This document shows, piece after piece, positions 27,870 to 36,571 of a stretch of 64,000 nt of DNA (positions within the stretch are counted from its first letter, which is position 1; every line of letters begins with the position of its first letter). Source of the DNA: JBAWAP01 sp049589355 (GTDB lineage: Bacteria > Chloroflexota > Anaerolineae > VGOG01); assembly GCA_049589355.1 (NCBI GenBank), contig JBAWAP010000384.1, positions 17,716-81,715 of the forward strand, read 5' to 3'. The notes under the pieces were generated by a model. That model was not told the origin of the DNA. It made no database searches and worked only from the letters and a program-made list of their open reading frames with translations. The position numbers and the translations under genes are program-made.

Positions 27870-29323
27870 AGCAACTCCAGCAGTCTCCTGACCCCTATCG
27901 GGATCAGGTCACCGGCCGCGCCGCTTCCAATGGCATCCATCCCCACAAGATAGAGACCCTCGATGGGCGTGCGAGGATCCAAACGCATATCCCCTACCTG
28001 TCCGAAGGTCTGGGCGCATCCGGCCCCGGTCCAACCTCCCAGGAAAAACATGGGCACCATCATCTCGGCGATTTCGTCCAGGTGGGGAAAGAAGGCCCTC
28101 AGGTCGGCCATGGCCAACTCGAGCTCCGCCCGCCAGTCTTTGGAGAGCAAGGGGAGGAAGACGTCCACCGTATGTCTTCCCGGCGGGGCGACACCTGGGT
28201 CGAAGAAGGTTGGGGCAAACAGGCCCACCACCCGGTCGGTGCCTGTCGTCATGAGCATCGGCACGCCCTCCCAGAGGGGCTCGGTGGTGCCCAGAATGAT
28301 GGCCACGCACTCCAAGGGGATGAACCCTTCGATGCGCTCCACGTAATCGGGGGGCAAGTTCTCCCTCCCAACGAGGTTTATCAGCCCCCTGACTCCGCCG
28401 TTGTGGATGACCACATCGGCCGCCACCTCATCGCCATTGGCCAAGATCACCCCCCTGGCTCGCCCATCCTCAAGCAGGAGGCTAGCTACCTCCGTACGAG
28501 TGAAGATCTCACCATCGTGGGCCTCGATCACTTTGGCCAGGGCCTCGATGATCGCCCTCACCCCTCCCACGGGAAAGGCGAATTCCAGCCCAGCGGCCCG
28601 CGTATCCATAGTGATTTGAACATACTCGCTGGCAGGGAAGTCCTCGGCCCTCACTCCTGAGGCCGTGCCCACGATGGTGTCGAGTACTGCCATCAGGTCA
28701 TCGTTCTGGACGTATCTCCCCACGTAATCCGTGGTGCTCATATCGTGGGGTGCGCCCTTCTTCCCTTCGATGAGGGCACGCAGGAAGCCTCGCATGTCCT
28801 CACGGGAGAGCATCTGGTCCAGCGAGGAATAACGCCGTCCGTCCTTGAACCATATCCCGGACTGCTGGGCCGCACCTTTCTCCCTGAGGGTGATATACCG
28901 GACATCGGCGCCCACGTCTTTCAGGAAGCGGCCGATGTTGCACTGCTCGCCCAGGGAGGTCCAGGCGGCGGTGGTGACGGCGTAGCCGTGGTAATCGAGC
29001 TCGGTATAGCGCCCGCCGATGAAGGAGAGCCTCTCGAAGACACCCACCTTTCGGCCCTCTTTGGCCAGCCAGCCGGCAGCCATCAGCCCCCCTATGCCCG
29101 CGCCGACGACCACGACATCGTAGCGGTCTTGATACTTGGCCTTGGACAGTTCGATAGGAGACGCGGGGACGAGGCAGCGGTTCGGGCAGGCGAAGAAGCA
29201 GATATTGCAATCGTTGCAGCGCTCCTCATCCACCCTGGCCCAACCATCGGAGGAGATAGCATCCTGGGGACAACTCAGCAGGCAATAGCCGCAGCCGGTG
29301 CAATTCTCCATCTCAACTTTCAT
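27866..29323 (-). CDS. phytoene-desaturase-like FAD oxidoreductase with N-terminal 2[4Fe-4S] ferredoxin domain
   Basis: Residues 1-55 carry two ferredoxin motifs, CTGCGYCLLSCP and CNDCNICFFACP. Residue 70 onward is an FAD Rossmann fold (DVVVVGAGIGGLMAAGWLA, then GVFERLSFIGGR), and the C-terminal GLYLVGMDAIGSGAAGD block completes FAD binding. It probably transfers electrons between ferredoxin and an organic substrate. ATG at 29323 is preferred over a GTG one codon earlier (GGAGGGGG 6 bases upstream). It follows the remnant of an AOR gene, suggesting it once formed an AOR-oxidoreductase operon. Confidence 0.88.
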   Translation of the reverse strand: MKVEMENCTGCGYCLLSCPQDAISSDGWARVDEERCNDCNICFFACPNRCLVPASPIELSKAKYQDRYDVVVVGAGIGGLMAAGWLAKEGRKVGVFERLSFIGGRYTELDYHGYAVTTAAWTSLGEQCNIGRFLKDVGADVRYITLREKGAAQQSGIWFKDGRRYSSLDQMLSREDMRGFLRALIEGKKGAPHDMSTTDYVGRYVQNDDLMAVLDTIVGTASGVRAEDFPASEYVQITMDTRAAGLEFAFPVGGVRAIIEALAKVIEAHDGEIFTRTEVASLLLEDGRARGVILANGDEVAADVVIHNGGVRGLINLVGRENLPPDYVERIEGFIPLECVAIILGTTEPLWEGVPMLMTTGTDRVVGLFAPTFFDPGVAPPGRHTVDVFLPLLSKDWRAELELAMADLRAFFPHLDEIAEMMVPMFFLGGWTGAGCAQTFGQVGDMRLDPRTPIEGLYLVGMDAIGSGAAGDLIPIGVRRLLELL

Positions 29324-29424
29324 CACTATCCCCCTCCCACAAGTCCTCAGCCACCCATGCCAATCCCAACTCCTCCAGCTTCTTCCGGCTTGGCTTGCCA
29401 GTGGACAACTTGCCTGCCTTCTCT
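29313..29424 (-). pseudogene. C-terminal remnant of a second aldehyde:ferredoxin oxidoreductase gene
   Basis: This frame reads KLSTGKPSRKKLEELGLAWV and then AEDLWEGDSDES. It aligns with the last residues of the intact AOR at 31350..33197 (TGKPTREVLERLGLGFAADE). The DNA is clearly diverged, so it is not a recent duplicate of that gene. Homology begins within about 15 bases of the stop codon of the TOPRIM-like gene. The rest of this AOR gene is missing. Confidence 0.65.
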
Positions 29425-30084
29425 CTATTCACATTGGGCTTCCACTTCCAGGGCAAACCGCTCAGCCTCGCCGCAAATACCCCGTACCCGATCAAAGCGG
29501 GCCACCACTTGAGGAGCCAGATGAATATCGTACTGGCGGGTGGTAGGTTTTTTGATCTTACCGTCAGACGTTCGCTTCAACTGAAAGCCCAAGTCGCTGA
29601 AATTTGCCAGCCGTTCTAGTGGTTCCAGATCACATTCGAGCAAGCTGTCTCCACCAGCAATCGCTGCGCAGACCCAGGCGTCACTGGTTTTGGATGGCAC
29701 GGCTATAATGGCATTAGGAGGAAGTTGACCACCAGCCCATTGGATGACGAGACCACGCAAAGCATTGGTAGTGTCGGAAGCGGGAGGACACGGTCGTTCC
29801 AGATTGATCGCGGGGTTGTGGGCAATGCTCGCGTCTATGTGAATCACCAACAGATCAATAGGATCACCGTATTCTTGCATAAACTGGATCAAACGGGGAC
29901 CATAGCGTTGACACCAGCGCTTTACACCTGCCCATCCCGTCACAGCGTCTCCTGCACTGGCGGACAGTTCATCAATAGGGGGATGAATGCGTCGAACCCC
30001 CTCAACAGCCGGGCAGAGCTTTTTGATAACAGCCTCGAAAACGGGGAAATCCCGCGTCCCTTCTACGACGATGCCAGCGATCAT
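29425..30084 (-). CDS. TOPRIM-like (DUF4276/RloB-type) protein, partner of the ATPase
   Basis: This 219-residue protein starts MIAGIVVEGTRDFPVFEAVI, in which the VVEGTRD Glu matches the first TOPRIM acid. DLLVIHIDAS near residue 80 matches the acidic DxD strand. AVPSKTSDAWVCAAIAG near residue 130 is shared with DUF4276-like nucleases. AGGA lies 8 bases before the ATG, 10 bases after the ATPase stop codon. AAA-ATPase plus TOPRIM pairs (OLD, PARIS and relatives) are anti-phage or toxin modules; assignment to any named type is not possible here. Confidence 0.65.
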   Translation of the reverse strand: MIAGIVVEGTRDFPVFEAVIKKLCPAVEGVRRIHPPIDELSASAGDAVTGWAGVKRWCQRYGPRLIQFMQEYGDPIDLLVIHIDASIAHNPAINLERPCPPASDTTNALRGLVIQWAGGQLPPNAIIAVPSKTSDAWVCAAIAGGDSLLECDLEPLERLANFSDLGFQLKRTSDGKIKKPTTRQYDIHLAPQVVARFDRVRGICGEAERFALEVEAQCE

Positions 30085-30094
30085 GGTCTTTATC

Positions 30095-31324
30095 CTATAG
30101 CAGCCTGGGCACGCCACCCAGTCGCCCCATCACCCATAGCTCGGAAAGCGTAACGTGCTTCTGCTCCAGCTCTTGCAGCAGAGCCTCTGTCACCCGTAGG
30201 GGCTTAATTTGAGTCATACCTTCGTGGCGGTCTACAGTGAACAACCGGATGCGTTCATCGCGCAGGTTGAGACCATCCAGCACCATTGGGTTATGAGTAG
30301 TGAGGAGCACCTGCCGTTGATTTTCCGATGCCAATACCTGCTCGCAGAACAGTTTCGTCAAGGCGCGTGCCAGCAGAGGGTGCATCGCTTGATCAAAGTT
30401 GTCAATCGCCAGCAAACGAGGCGCTCCGGGGTGTAGTGCCAACACCAACGTGAATAGCACGTACATCGCACCTTCGCTGGCGTCATAGCCCGATAAAACG
30501 TTTCGTCCTTCCCGCATCCAGGTATCTTGGAAACGAACAATCAAGCGGGTAGCGGGAACACTAGGAGAGAGAATCTGTCGCGAGGGAGGACCGACAGAAA
30601 TGCTTGCTACCCAGTCCAGTAGCTCCTGTAACTCATCCAATTCGAGGCTGCCGAACGTTCTTGCACGCGGATCGAGCAGGGTTTCAATAGCTTCAGCGAG
30701 TTGGCCACCAAAGAGTCCAACCGGAACGCGAGGGGCCGGGTCGGGGGCAATGCCGCGTAGGATCGGCGTTGTCGGTGCAAAGATAGCAAAATCTTCCAGC
30801 ACCGACAACAAGGCAGCCGGTGCTCCCTCACATGCCTCATGTCCCCGAACAAGGGCGGCGAAACCTGTATCAGGACGCATTGGGTACTCAGTACGCCGAG
30901 CACGTTGGCCCAACGAGGCCCCTCGTGGCGAACGCCCCATGACTTTGCGATTGCCACGGAGTATACTTTCTGTCATGTATTCCCAGGCCGGTTTGGGTTC
31001 TTCAATAATGTTATCTAAACCCACTTTGTAGGTGGCGCTCTCTTCGGCTGTTCTCCATGTAGCCGAGAGGGTGATGAAACGGCGATATTTTTTCTCCCTT
31101 TGAGAGAATTTGTATAACGCAGGCACACCAGGCCGCACACCACGCCGCAGTAGCGCCAGATCATCCACCCGACCAGCGGCAGCAGCACCCAGCACACCCA
31201 AAGCTTCCAGGAAATTACTTTTACCGCTGCCGTTGGCGCCGACGAATACATTGACTTGACCCAACTCCAGATTCTCAAGTTCCCAGATTGACTTGAATCC
31301 TTCTACGTTAATGGTGTGTAACAT
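30095..31324 (-). CDS. AAA_21-type ATPase (SMC/OLD-like), probable defence component
   Basis: The ATG at 31324 has GGAGG 6 to 7 bases upstream and gives a 409-residue protein. It begins LHTINVEGFKSIWELENLEL, then Walker A GANGSGKSNFLEALG. Late in the chain are a Walker B-like strand LLAIDNFDQAMHPLLA and an H-loop LLTTHNPMVLDGLN. This ABC-like layout with a large helical insert is typical of AAA_21/OLD ATPases. With the downstream TOPRIM-like gene it forms a two-gene module inserted between AOR and the AOR remnant. Confidence 0.85.
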   Translation of the reverse strand: MLHTINVEGFKSIWELENLELGQVNVFVGANGSGKSNFLEALGVLGAAAAGRVDDLALLRRGVRPGVPALYKFSQREKKYRRFITLSATWRTAEESATYKVGLDNIIEEPKPAWEYMTESILRGNRKVMGRSPRGASLGQRARRTEYPMRPDTGFAALVRGHEACEGAPAALLSVLEDFAIFAPTTPILRGIAPDPAPRVPVGLFGGQLAEAIETLLDPRARTFGSLELDELQELLDWVASISVGPPSRQILSPSVPATRLIVRFQDTWMREGRNVLSGYDASEGAMYVLFTLVLALHPGAPRLLAIDNFDQAMHPLLARALTKLFCEQVLASENQRQVLLTTHNPMVLDGLNLRDERIRLFTVDRHEGMTQIKPLRVTEALLQELEQKHVTLSELWVMGRLGGVPRLL

Positions 31325-31349
31325 ACTCCACCTCCTGTGGGAGAATAGT

Positions 31350-33197
31350 TCAAGCTGCGTTCCACAACTCGTCAGCAGCGAAGCCCAAGCCCAGCCTCTC
31401 CAGCACCTCTCGCGTGGGCTTGCCCGTTGCCGGATCCCAGTCCCTGGCCTCGTAGTACTCACCGAGCATCAGTTCCAGGTCAGGCACGTGGCCCTGGGTC
31501 CCACCCTCGGAGAGGGGCTGCAAGACCAGTTTGGGCAGCCTGTCGTCGGCACGGGTCAGCCCCAGGCGATGGTTGAAAGCCCGTTTCAGGTTCCAGATGC
31601 GCTCGCCCGCGAGCAGCATGTCGTCAGTGGTCACCTCCCAGCCAGTGGCTGTTGCCAGCAGGTCAATATAGCTCTGGGCGGGGGCATTGGAGAAGTAGCA
31701 CACGACGAGGGAGTTGCAGAAGCTACGCCAGTCCTGATGGCGAGCCACAATCTGGGCCTTGCCCTCCATCTGAAAACGGTCGGTCATAGGGATTCCCAGC
31801 TCTTCCAGCGATCGTCCGCTCTCCACCCAATACATGTCGCTCTGATTGTGGCTTCCCCCAAGAGGTGAGGTGGCGTAGACCAGGGCCATGGCCGAAAAAG
31901 CGCGGGGATCGTGCATGCCCAACTCCAGGCCATTGACCTGGACGGCCAGTTCCTCCGCTCCATACTGCTGACCCAGCCATCGTGAGCCCTCGGCCAAGGC
32001 GTCACCCAAGCTCTCCCTTCGTGCGATCATCCCGATCAGTTCGGCGACTGTGTCCGGATCGCCCCATCGCAGAGCCAAGCCGCTCGTCTCGGCAGGGCCG
32101 ATGATGCCACACTCGAAGAGGTGATGGGCGAAGGCGATGGTGGAGCCAGTGCTGATGGTGTCCAGGCCGTAGGTGTCGCAGAGGTGGCCCAGATAGGTGA
32201 CGGCAGGGAGGTTGTCAATGAGCAATATGGTGCCCAAAGCAGCCACGGTCTCGTACTCTGGCCCCTTGGTCTCCGCTAGCTTATACTTTCCCTCTTTAAC
32301 CTCCACCTTGCGTCCGCAGGCGACGGGGCAGCCGTAGCAGGTGGAGTAGCCGGTGAGGATCGTCTCGCCCATTGTCGAGCCACTGAGAGCTTCCGCCTCG
32401 GGAAATTCCCCTTCGGTAAAATACCGGTTGGGAGGGCTCCCCAAGAGCATGAGGTAATCGAGAGTTCCGGCTGTTCCCGTGACCCGAAGCGCCTCGGTGA
32501 GGGAATCGTCCTTGAGGACACTCAGCATCTCCCGGACGAAGGTCTTAAAATGCTCCTCCTCAGCCAAAGGCACCTGTCCATTGCCACGCACGGCCACGGC
32601 TTTGAGGTTCTTGGAGCCCATGACCGTACCCATGCCGGTCCGGGCTGCTGCTCGCCCCTTGTCGCTGATGATGGCCGCGTACTTGACCAGGTTCTCACCA
32701 GCCGGGCCGATGCAGGCCACTCTGGTCTTAGCGTCGCCCATTTCCTCCCTGATAGCTTCCTGGGTCTCGAAAGTACCCTTGCCCCAGAGGTGCTTGGCGT
32801 CCCGAAGGGTGGCCTTGCCATCGGCGATGTGAAGGTACACAGGCTCCGGCGCTTTGCCCTTGATGATGATGCCATCATAGCCAGCGAACCTCAACTCGGG
32901 GCCGAAAAAGCCACCAGCATTGGCCTCGCCCCAGAGGCCGGTGAGGGGCGAACGGGCGCAGACCACAAAGCGACCGCAGGAGGGGGCGCGGGTGCCCGTG
33001 AGTGGGCCGGTCATGAAGAACAGCGGATTCACGGAATCTAACGGATGAACGGAAGCATCGAGCATGTCGTAAATGTAGCGGCAGGCCAGCCCGCTGCCGC
33101 CGATGAATTGGTTGGCGTAGTTTTCGTTCAAGGGTTCGTCCTCGATCTTGCCACTGGTCAGATCAACGACCAGTAGTTTGCCCATGTAGCCGTTCAA
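31350..33197 (-). CDS. aldehyde:ferredoxin oxidoreductase
   Basis: This 615-residue tungsten/molybdopterin enzyme oxidises aldehydes to acids with ferredoxin. It starts YMGKLLVVDLTSGKIEDEPL, has the N-terminal block FIGGSGLACRYIYD and GRFVVCARSPLTGLWGEANA (W-pterin binding), the 4Fe-4S ligands CYGCPVACGR near residue 290 and a later Cys in WRSFCNSLVVC. Length and layout are normal for the AOR family. Fe-ADH and DUF4242 genes lie upstream and the ATPase module directly downstream. The substrate range is not deducible. Confidence 0.93.
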   Translation of the reverse strand: MNGYMGKLLVVDLTSGKIEDEPLNENYANQFIGGSGLACRYIYDMLDASVHPLDSVNPLFFMTGPLTGTRAPSCGRFVVCARSPLTGLWGEANAGGFFGPELRFAGYDGIIIKGKAPEPVYLHIADGKATLRDAKHLWGKGTFETQEAIREEMGDAKTRVACIGPAGENLVKYAAIISDKGRAAARTGMGTVMGSKNLKAVAVRGNGQVPLAEEEHFKTFVREMLSVLKDDSLTEALRVTGTAGTLDYLMLLGSPPNRYFTEGEFPEAEALSGSTMGETILTGYSTCYGCPVACGRKVEVKEGKYKLAETKGPEYETVAALGTILLIDNLPAVTYLGHLCDTYGLDTISTGSTIAFAHHLFECGIIGPAETSGLALRWGDPDTVAELIGMIARRESLGDALAEGSRWLGQQYGAEELAVQVNGLELGMHDPRAFSAMALVYATSPLGGSHNQSDMYWVESGRSLEELGIPMTDRFQMEGKAQIVARHQDWRSFCNSLVVCYFSNAPAQSYIDLLATATGWEVTTDDMLLAGERIWNLKRAFNHRLGLTRADDRLPKLVLQPLSEGGTQGHVPDLELMLGEYYEARDWDPATGKPTREVLERLGLGFAADELWNAA

Positions 33198-33215
33198 GTC
33201 GTCCTCCTTGATTGG

Positions 33216-33288
33216 TTAACGAGTAACAAGGTAACGAGTCAATGAGGCCCTTGTCAACTCATACCTCGTTGACTCATCAACTCCCTAG
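33216..33288. repeat. octamer-based palindromic repeat between AOR and Fe-ADH
   Basis: GAGTAACAAGGTAACGAGTC on one arm and ACTCATACCTCGTTGACTC on the other flank a GAGGCCC centre. This is the same family as the elements in uvrA and behind the HIT gene. It touches the stop codon of the Fe-ADH gene. Confidence 0.7.
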
Positions 33289-34427
33289 AAGTCAATGGCC
33301 CTGCCCTCGAAGGCATATCGGTAGAGCCTCTCGAACTCCTCCGCGCTGGGGATGCGGGGGTTGCTGAAAGTGGCGTTGTCGCCCTCGGCGTTCTCGATCA
33401 GCTTGGGTAGGGCGGCCTCGAAGTCCTCCTGGCTGATTCTCAGCTCGCGGATGGACGTGGGCTGTTCGATGCGCCGGGCCAGCTCCCGGATGGTCCTCAC
33501 CAACGCCTCCGGAGAGGGCTCCAGGCCCAGGAAATGGGCGATCTCGATGTAGCGGCTTCCCTCCTGGTTAGCTGTGAACTCGGTGGTGTAGGGCAGGAAC
33601 AAGCCGACGGCCCGGCCGTGGGGCACGTGAAAGACAGCTCCCAGGGAATGGCCCATCCCATGGGCCAAAGTGGCCCAGGAGTTACCGAAGCCCAACCCGG
33701 CGATGGTGGCCGCGATGTGCATCTTCCCCCTTGCCTCCTCGTCGCCCTCGTAGGCTCGGGGAAGGTGATCGAAGATCAGTTGAATGGCCTTGAGGCACAA
33801 TCCGTCACAGAAGTCGTTGTGGTAGATGCAGGTGTAACCCTCCACGGCGTGAGTGAGGCCGTCCATGCCGGTGTCAGCCGCCAAGCGAGGGGGGAGCTCG
33901 GCCACCAGGCTGGGGTCAACGATGGCCATGTCAGCCATGACCTCGCGCGAGCCCAGGGCCAGCTTCCTCCCCTCCTTCACATCGGTCAAGACCACGGCCC
34001 ATGTGACTTCGGCCCCGGTGCCAGAGGTGGTGGGGATGGTGATGAGGCGGGCCTTTTTGCGCAGGCCCAAGGTCTCCATGGGATTTATCTCATCGGGCTC
34101 CATGTCCGGCCGCTCGTAGAGCACCCACATAGCCTTCGCCGCATCCATCGGTGAGCCGCCACCCAGTCCGACGATCCAATCCGGCTGGTAGGCAAGCGCG
34201 GCCTGCGCTCCCCGCTTTACCATCTCCAGGGAGGGGTCAGGCTCCACCTCGGCGAAGACTCGCGTCTCGATCCCCGCCTCCTTGAGGTGGCCAATGACCC
34301 TGTCCACGAAGCCTAGCTTCACCATGTTCTGATCGGTAACGATGAGAGCCCGCTTCCCCTCGATCTCACTCAGGTAGCTCAGGGCATCCTCGCCGAAGAC
34401 GATCTCTGGACTGTTAAAGAACCACAT
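33285..34427 (-). CDS. iron-containing alcohol dehydrogenase
   Basis: This 380-residue protein belongs to the Fe-ADH family. It shows FNSPEIVFGEDAL at the start, the NAD-binding GLGGGSPMDAAKAMWVLY, IPTTSGTGAEVT, metal ligands in DGLTHAVEGY and LAHGMGHSLGAVFHVPHGRA (His-rich block), all at family positions. It interconverts alcohols and aldehydes with NAD(P). Placed directly upstream of AOR, it could feed aldehydes to that enzyme (inference). Confidence 0.93.
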   Translation of the reverse strand: MWFFNSPEIVFGEDALSYLSEIEGKRALIVTDQNMVKLGFVDRVIGHLKEAGIETRVFAEVEPDPSLEMVKRGAQAALAYQPDWIVGLGGGSPMDAAKAMWVLYERPDMEPDEINPMETLGLRKKARLITIPTTSGTGAEVTWAVVLTDVKEGRKLALGSREVMADMAIVDPSLVAELPPRLAADTGMDGLTHAVEGYTCIYHNDFCDGLCLKAIQLIFDHLPRAYEGDEEARGKMHIAATIAGLGFGNSWATLAHGMGHSLGAVFHVPHGRAVGLFLPYTTEFTANQEGSRYIEIAHFLGLEPSPEALVRTIRELARRIEQPTSIRELRISQEDFEAALPKLIENAEGDNATFSNPRIPSAEEFERLYRYAFEGRAIDF

Positions 34428-34436
34428 GCTTCTCTC

Positions 34437-34715
34437 CTAAGACTGATCCCGATACCAGGCCGGGTTGACGTAGATCACTGAATGGATAGCCTCAATGGGA
34501 TACACCTTGAGTGCCTTGCCAAGGGCAGTCCGGATGGCCTCCTGATCGGGGGCTTCCCAATCACAGAACAGCTTGTTCGCCTCTGACGTGTACCAACTGC
34601 TGATCCACTCCACCCCTGGCTTAAGGCGGGCCACTACCTGCTTCGCCAGGTCAACGAGTTGGTCCTGCGAGATCTCCTCCGCGGCCACATTGTGAATTAC
34701 GATAAACCTTGCCAT
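34437..34715 (-). CDS. DUF4242/nickel-binding-type small protein
   Basis: This 92-residue ferredoxin-like-fold protein starts ARFIVIHNVAAEEISQDQL and has WISSWYTSEANKLFCDWEAP, the typical DUF4242 core where Cys and Asp follow a W. It ends HSVIYVNPAWY. Some relatives bind nickel, but most are uncharacterised. It is 9 bases upstream of the Fe-ADH gene and 50 bases downstream of the SCP2 gene, so all three are likely one operon. Confidence 0.75.
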   Translation of the reverse strand: MARFIVIHNVAAEEISQDQLVDLAKQVVARLKPGVEWISSWYTSEANKLFCDWEAPDQEAIRTALGKALKVYPIEAIHSVIYVNPAWYRDQS

Positions 34716-34764
34716 TGCTCCCTCCTTCTTGGGTAGATCGCTTGACCTTTCCGACAGGCCAGCT

Positions 34765-35172
34765 CTAGGACGGAAACTCGGTCTCGATGTGGGTACAGCA
34801 CTCCACCAGCTCCTGGGCGGCCTTGACGTTGCGCATGATCATGGCCATGTTGCCCTTGAGCTTTATCTGACGGGTCAGCAATCCCTGGATCACGTCCAGC
34901 TTCTTGGTAACCACCTTTTCCCAGACACTCAAGGGTGCTGCCATCCTGAACACCGGTTCCTTCTCACTCTCATCGGTGACCAGGTAGGCATCGCGACACT
35001 TGCCATGCCAGAGGTCCATGTAGTAGATGACAGGCCCCGTCATGCTGCCCTCGGGGGTGATAATGAAATAGAAATCCCCCTCCCATTGCTCAGCCGCCTT
35101 GGCATACGGCTCGCTTTGATTGATATCAACCTGGAGCGCCTTGATCCATTCGTCCAAAAGAAACTTTGGCAT
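34765..35172 (-). CDS. SCP2 sterol-binding-like domain protein
   Basis: The ATG at 35172 has AAGGAGG 7 bases upstream; the product is 135 residues. It reads as one SCP2-like fold: WIKALQVDINQSEPYAKAAE, then DFYFIITPEGSMTGPVIYYM and the core PVFRMAAPLSVWEKVVTKKL. An amphipathic helix VIQGLLTRQIKLKGNMAMIM closes the lipid tunnel. Such proteins bind hydrophobic ligands. It is the first gene of the Fe-ADH/AOR block. Confidence 0.75.
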   Translation of the reverse strand: MPKFLLDEWIKALQVDINQSEPYAKAAEQWEGDFYFIITPEGSMTGPVIYYMDLWHGKCRDAYLVTDESEKEPVFRMAAPLSVWEKVVTKKLDVIQGLLTRQIKLKGNMAMIMRNVKAAQELVECCTHIETEFPS

Positions 35173-35314
35173 TATCTTCCTCCTTGAAGTATTGTTATCA
35201 TTCAGTACCACATCGAATTGAGAAAGGAACTAATTTCTTTGAAGTAGGGATTCCGCAACGTGGGAAATTATACAACTGATGCGAGCAATGGTCAAGGAAG
35301 AAGCAAGCGGACTG

Positions 35315-35449
35315 CTTGAACGTAACTGCTCAGCCTTGCGAAGGTTTGAAGGCGAATTCACCTGGAAACGTGCCTGGTGAGCAAAACTGCGTACACCTGC
35401 AAGCATGTTTGCAACCTTCGCAAGGCTTGGCTGAGCAGTCACGCTTGAA
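35315..35449. repeat. MITE-like element with 35-base inverted repeats
   Basis: The left arm (35315-35350, CTTGAACGTAACTGCTCAGC and on) and right arm (35411-35449, ending GGCTGAGCAGTCACGCTTGA) are inverted copies with few mismatches. The 60-base interior is non-coding. The element lies just beyond a broken zinc-ribbon gene and may have caused its decay. Confidence 0.7.
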
Positions 35450-35526
35450 CAGCAACAAAAAAGGGCCAGCACAACTGAAGTGCTGGTTCTTTTGCACCTT
35501 CCACCTTGAGAGACTGGCGGTCAATG

Positions 35527-35690
35527 GCTGAAGCTGGCGCCTGATTCTTTTCAACTCACCAGCATCAAGCCAAATGCCAGCACACGCAGCACACTCGCCA
35601 GATTCCTCCGCAACCACCCTGGCATACATCAACAACCACATCGTCTACCACCATCTCCGTCAGTCGAGTATCACAGGCCGGGCATTTCAT
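35527..35690 (-). pseudogene. broken zf-TFIIB zinc-ribbon protein gene
   Basis: An ATG at 35690 with AAGGAGG upstream starts MKCPACDTRLTEMVVDDVVV and continues VDVCQGGCGGIW, the conserved start of zf-TFIIB proteins. It then hits TGA at 35565 after 41 codons. The family C-terminal signature GIWLDAGELKRIRRQL is present in another frame around 35530-35590. The gene therefore carries a frameshift or small rearrangement, and its 3' end runs into repeat sequence. Confidence 0.6.
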
Positions 35691-35846
35691 TCATCTACCT
35701 CCTTCTGTGGAATACGGCCGTAGCAAGTCCACCTAGCGAAAAAGCTCAGGCGCGCCGTGCCCATCAATTCAACGTGCCCCACAAAGCCAAATCGTGGCGC
35801 GATACAAGGCCGCGAAGCGGCGTCGCCTGCAGCGAGAGCTAGCGCG

Positions 35847-36395
35847 CTAACGCTGCTTGATGGGGCCTGGGCGGTGCTCCTCACGCCCATCCACGTACAC
35901 CGCCACCCACTGTGCCAGCCGCTTCCCCAACCGCCGGCAGGCGGCGATCTCTTCCTCGCGCTTCGGCTCACGGGCCACGACGGCCCCGTGGTGTAGCGTG
36001 AACGCCTCGCCGACGTAATCGGGGACGCCGAACACGAGAAAGCCAAAGTTCATCAGCATGATGTACAGCGAAAGGCAGGTCAGCTCCGCGCCGCCGCCCC
36101 ACCCGCCCGAGGAGGAAAAGGCACACGCGATCTTGCCATCTACCTTGCCCCACGCTTTCGGCACGACCTCATCCCAGAAGCGCTTCATGCGCCACGACAC
36201 GATGCCCACGTAAGTGGGGCTGCCCACCGCCAGCCCGTCACACCAGAAGACATCATCTGCAGATGCCTCGTCCACCGAAAGAAGCCGCACCTCGGTGCCC
36301 TCCACCTCCTCCGCTCCCTGGGCGACATAGTCGGCCATTTTGGCAGTGTTGCCGGTCTTGCTATCGTACAACACCAACACGTTTCCCACGTTCAC
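35847..36395 (-). CDS. WrbA-like flavodoxin/NAD(P)H:quinone reductase
   Basis: This 182-residue flavodoxin-fold protein starts VGNVLVLYDSKTGNTAKMAD, where the T-G-N-T loop binds FMN phosphate. It has GLAVGSPTYVGIVSWRMKRF and AFSSSGGWGGGAELTCLSLY, the WrbA-type isoalloxazine loops. A GTG start at 36395 overlaps the stop of a small upstream frame (GTGA). It could act as a quinone or metal reductase; substrate unknown. Confidence 0.82.
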   Translation of the reverse strand: MNVGNVLVLYDSKTGNTAKMADYVAQGAEEVEGTEVRLLSVDEASADDVFWCDGLAVGSPTYVGIVSWRMKRFWDEVVPKAWGKVDGKIACAFSSSGGWGGGAELTCLSLYIMLMNFGFLVFGVPDYVGEAFTLHHGAVVAREPKREEEIAACRRLGKRLAQWVAVYVDGREEHRPGPIKQR

Positions 36396-36553
36396 CTCCC
36401 CACCTTCCCGAAAGCTAAAAATCGTAAAAGTGGAAGAAACCTGATGATGGGCCTATCGTTCTCCTCGGCCCACGCCGCGACCCCATCGAGATCCGCGGAG
36501 TGCCGTCCAGATTGGGAACCCCCAAAGAGCCTTTCTGTCCTACGCGCTACCAC
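36392..36553 (-). CDS. possible small protein, 53 residues
   Basis: A frame from GTG at 36553 lies between the GYD gene and the flavodoxin gene and overlaps the latter's GTG by four bases (GTGA). The peptide includes ERLFGGSQSGRHSADLDGVA and AAWAEENDRPIIRF, which look protein-like. The ribosome binding site is weak (GGAG about 15 bases away). It may be a small coupled gene or the remnant of a longer one. No family recognised. Confidence 0.3.
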   Translation of the reverse strand: MVARRTERLFGGSQSGRHSADLDGVAAWAEENDRPIIRFLPLLRFLAFGKVGR

Positions 36554-36571
36554 CTGACGCCTGGATGTCTC

